Shown piece by piece: positions 6,865-6,973 of a stretch of DNA of 6,973 nt. Both the position numbers and the translations under genes were made by a program. How positions within the stretch are numbered: the first letter of the stretch is position 1; each line of letters starts with the position of its first letter. Where the stretch lies: contig JAFAVN010000523.1 in NCBI GenBank assembly GCA_019242435.1, positions 1 through 6,973 on the forward strand. The letters are read 5' to 3'. The stretch comes from Verrucomicrobiota bacterium (GTDB lineage Bacteria; Verrucomicrobiota; Verrucomicrobiia; Chthoniobacterales; JAFAMB01). The notes beneath the pieces are model-generated. The model did not search any database. It was not told the DNA's origin and saw nothing but the letters and a program-made list of their open reading frames with translations.

Positions 6865-6973
6865 TTATTCACGAAGGCGAGCGCCCCGGCCGTAAATGAG
6901 AAGCATAGTTAATAACACACCGCCATAGATGATCTGGCGGCCTGCCTCGGGCATCTGCAGGACCGAGAGCATG
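6865..6973 (-). CDS. C-terminal end of probable branched-chain amino acid ABC transporter permease (LivM-like), partial
   Basis: The minus-strand frame is open from the window edge to TAA at 6867-6865, giving 35 residues from an ATG at 6972 that is probably internal. The sequence reads MPEAGRQIIYGGVLLTMLLI, then YGRGARLRE and stop. A short helix with an E..RQ pattern, then a YG-containing hydrophobic last span and a basic tail with RG, matches the C-terminus of LivM/LivH-type permeases, which usually end 'liyGllLilvmlfrPrGl'. The usual RPRG is here YGRG, and only 35 residues are visible, so another membrane protein is possible. If correct, a Liv-type high-affinity transporter operon lies just outside the window, upstream of the FUSC gene on the same strand. 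Confidence 0.5.
   Translation of the reverse strand, partial: MLSVLQMPEAGRQIIYGGVLLTMLLIYGRGARLRE

Overview
The window is a piece of a Gram-negative bacterial chromosome. The gene content, mixed codon use and intergenic palindromes fit the Verrucomicrobiota best, for example a soil Chthoniobacter- or Pedosphaera-like lineage. Planctomycetota or Acidobacteriota cannot be excluded from sequence alone. There is no rRNA, tRNA, CRISPR array or transposase, and no gene-free stretch longer than about 130 bases.

Layout. (1) Positions 1-2749, plus strand: the 3' part of a large membrane receptor kinase gene that begins before the window. It encodes the end of a Hanks-type Ser/Thr kinase domain, a second degenerate kinase domain, one membrane span, two near-identical PEGA domains and Sel1-type helical repeats. 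(2) Positions 2760-3731, plus strand: a short gap leads to a secreted HExxH metallopeptidase-like protein of no recognised family. (3) Positions 3861-4385, plus strand: a small VOC-superfamily (glyoxalase/methylmalonyl-CoA epimerase fold) protein. (4) Positions 4386-4515: a 130-base convergent intergenic region with a strong hairpin over the VOC stop codon and three short palindromes. (5) Positions 4516-6762, minus strand: a full-length FUSC-family inner-membrane protein. (6) Positions 6763-6864: a 102-base spacer with TTCGAA-based inverted repeats. (7) Positions 6865-6973, minus strand: the last 35 codons of a probable branched-chain amino acid ABC transporter permease (LivM-like), cut by the window edge.

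How the genes may work together. The kinase and the metallopeptidase-like gene are separated by 10 bases and are probably co-transcribed. The kinase's PEGA/Sel1 half should lie outside the inner membrane, where the secreted HExxH protein would also be, so a signalling pair is a reasonable inference, though nothing in the sequence proves it. The VOC gene follows on the same strand without an obvious functional link. The minus-strand genes look like ordinary transport functions. The most unusual content is the kinase/pseudokinase/PEGA/Sel1 architecture with its metallopeptidase neighbour, the unclear translation start of that neighbour, and the two palindromic intergenic elements.
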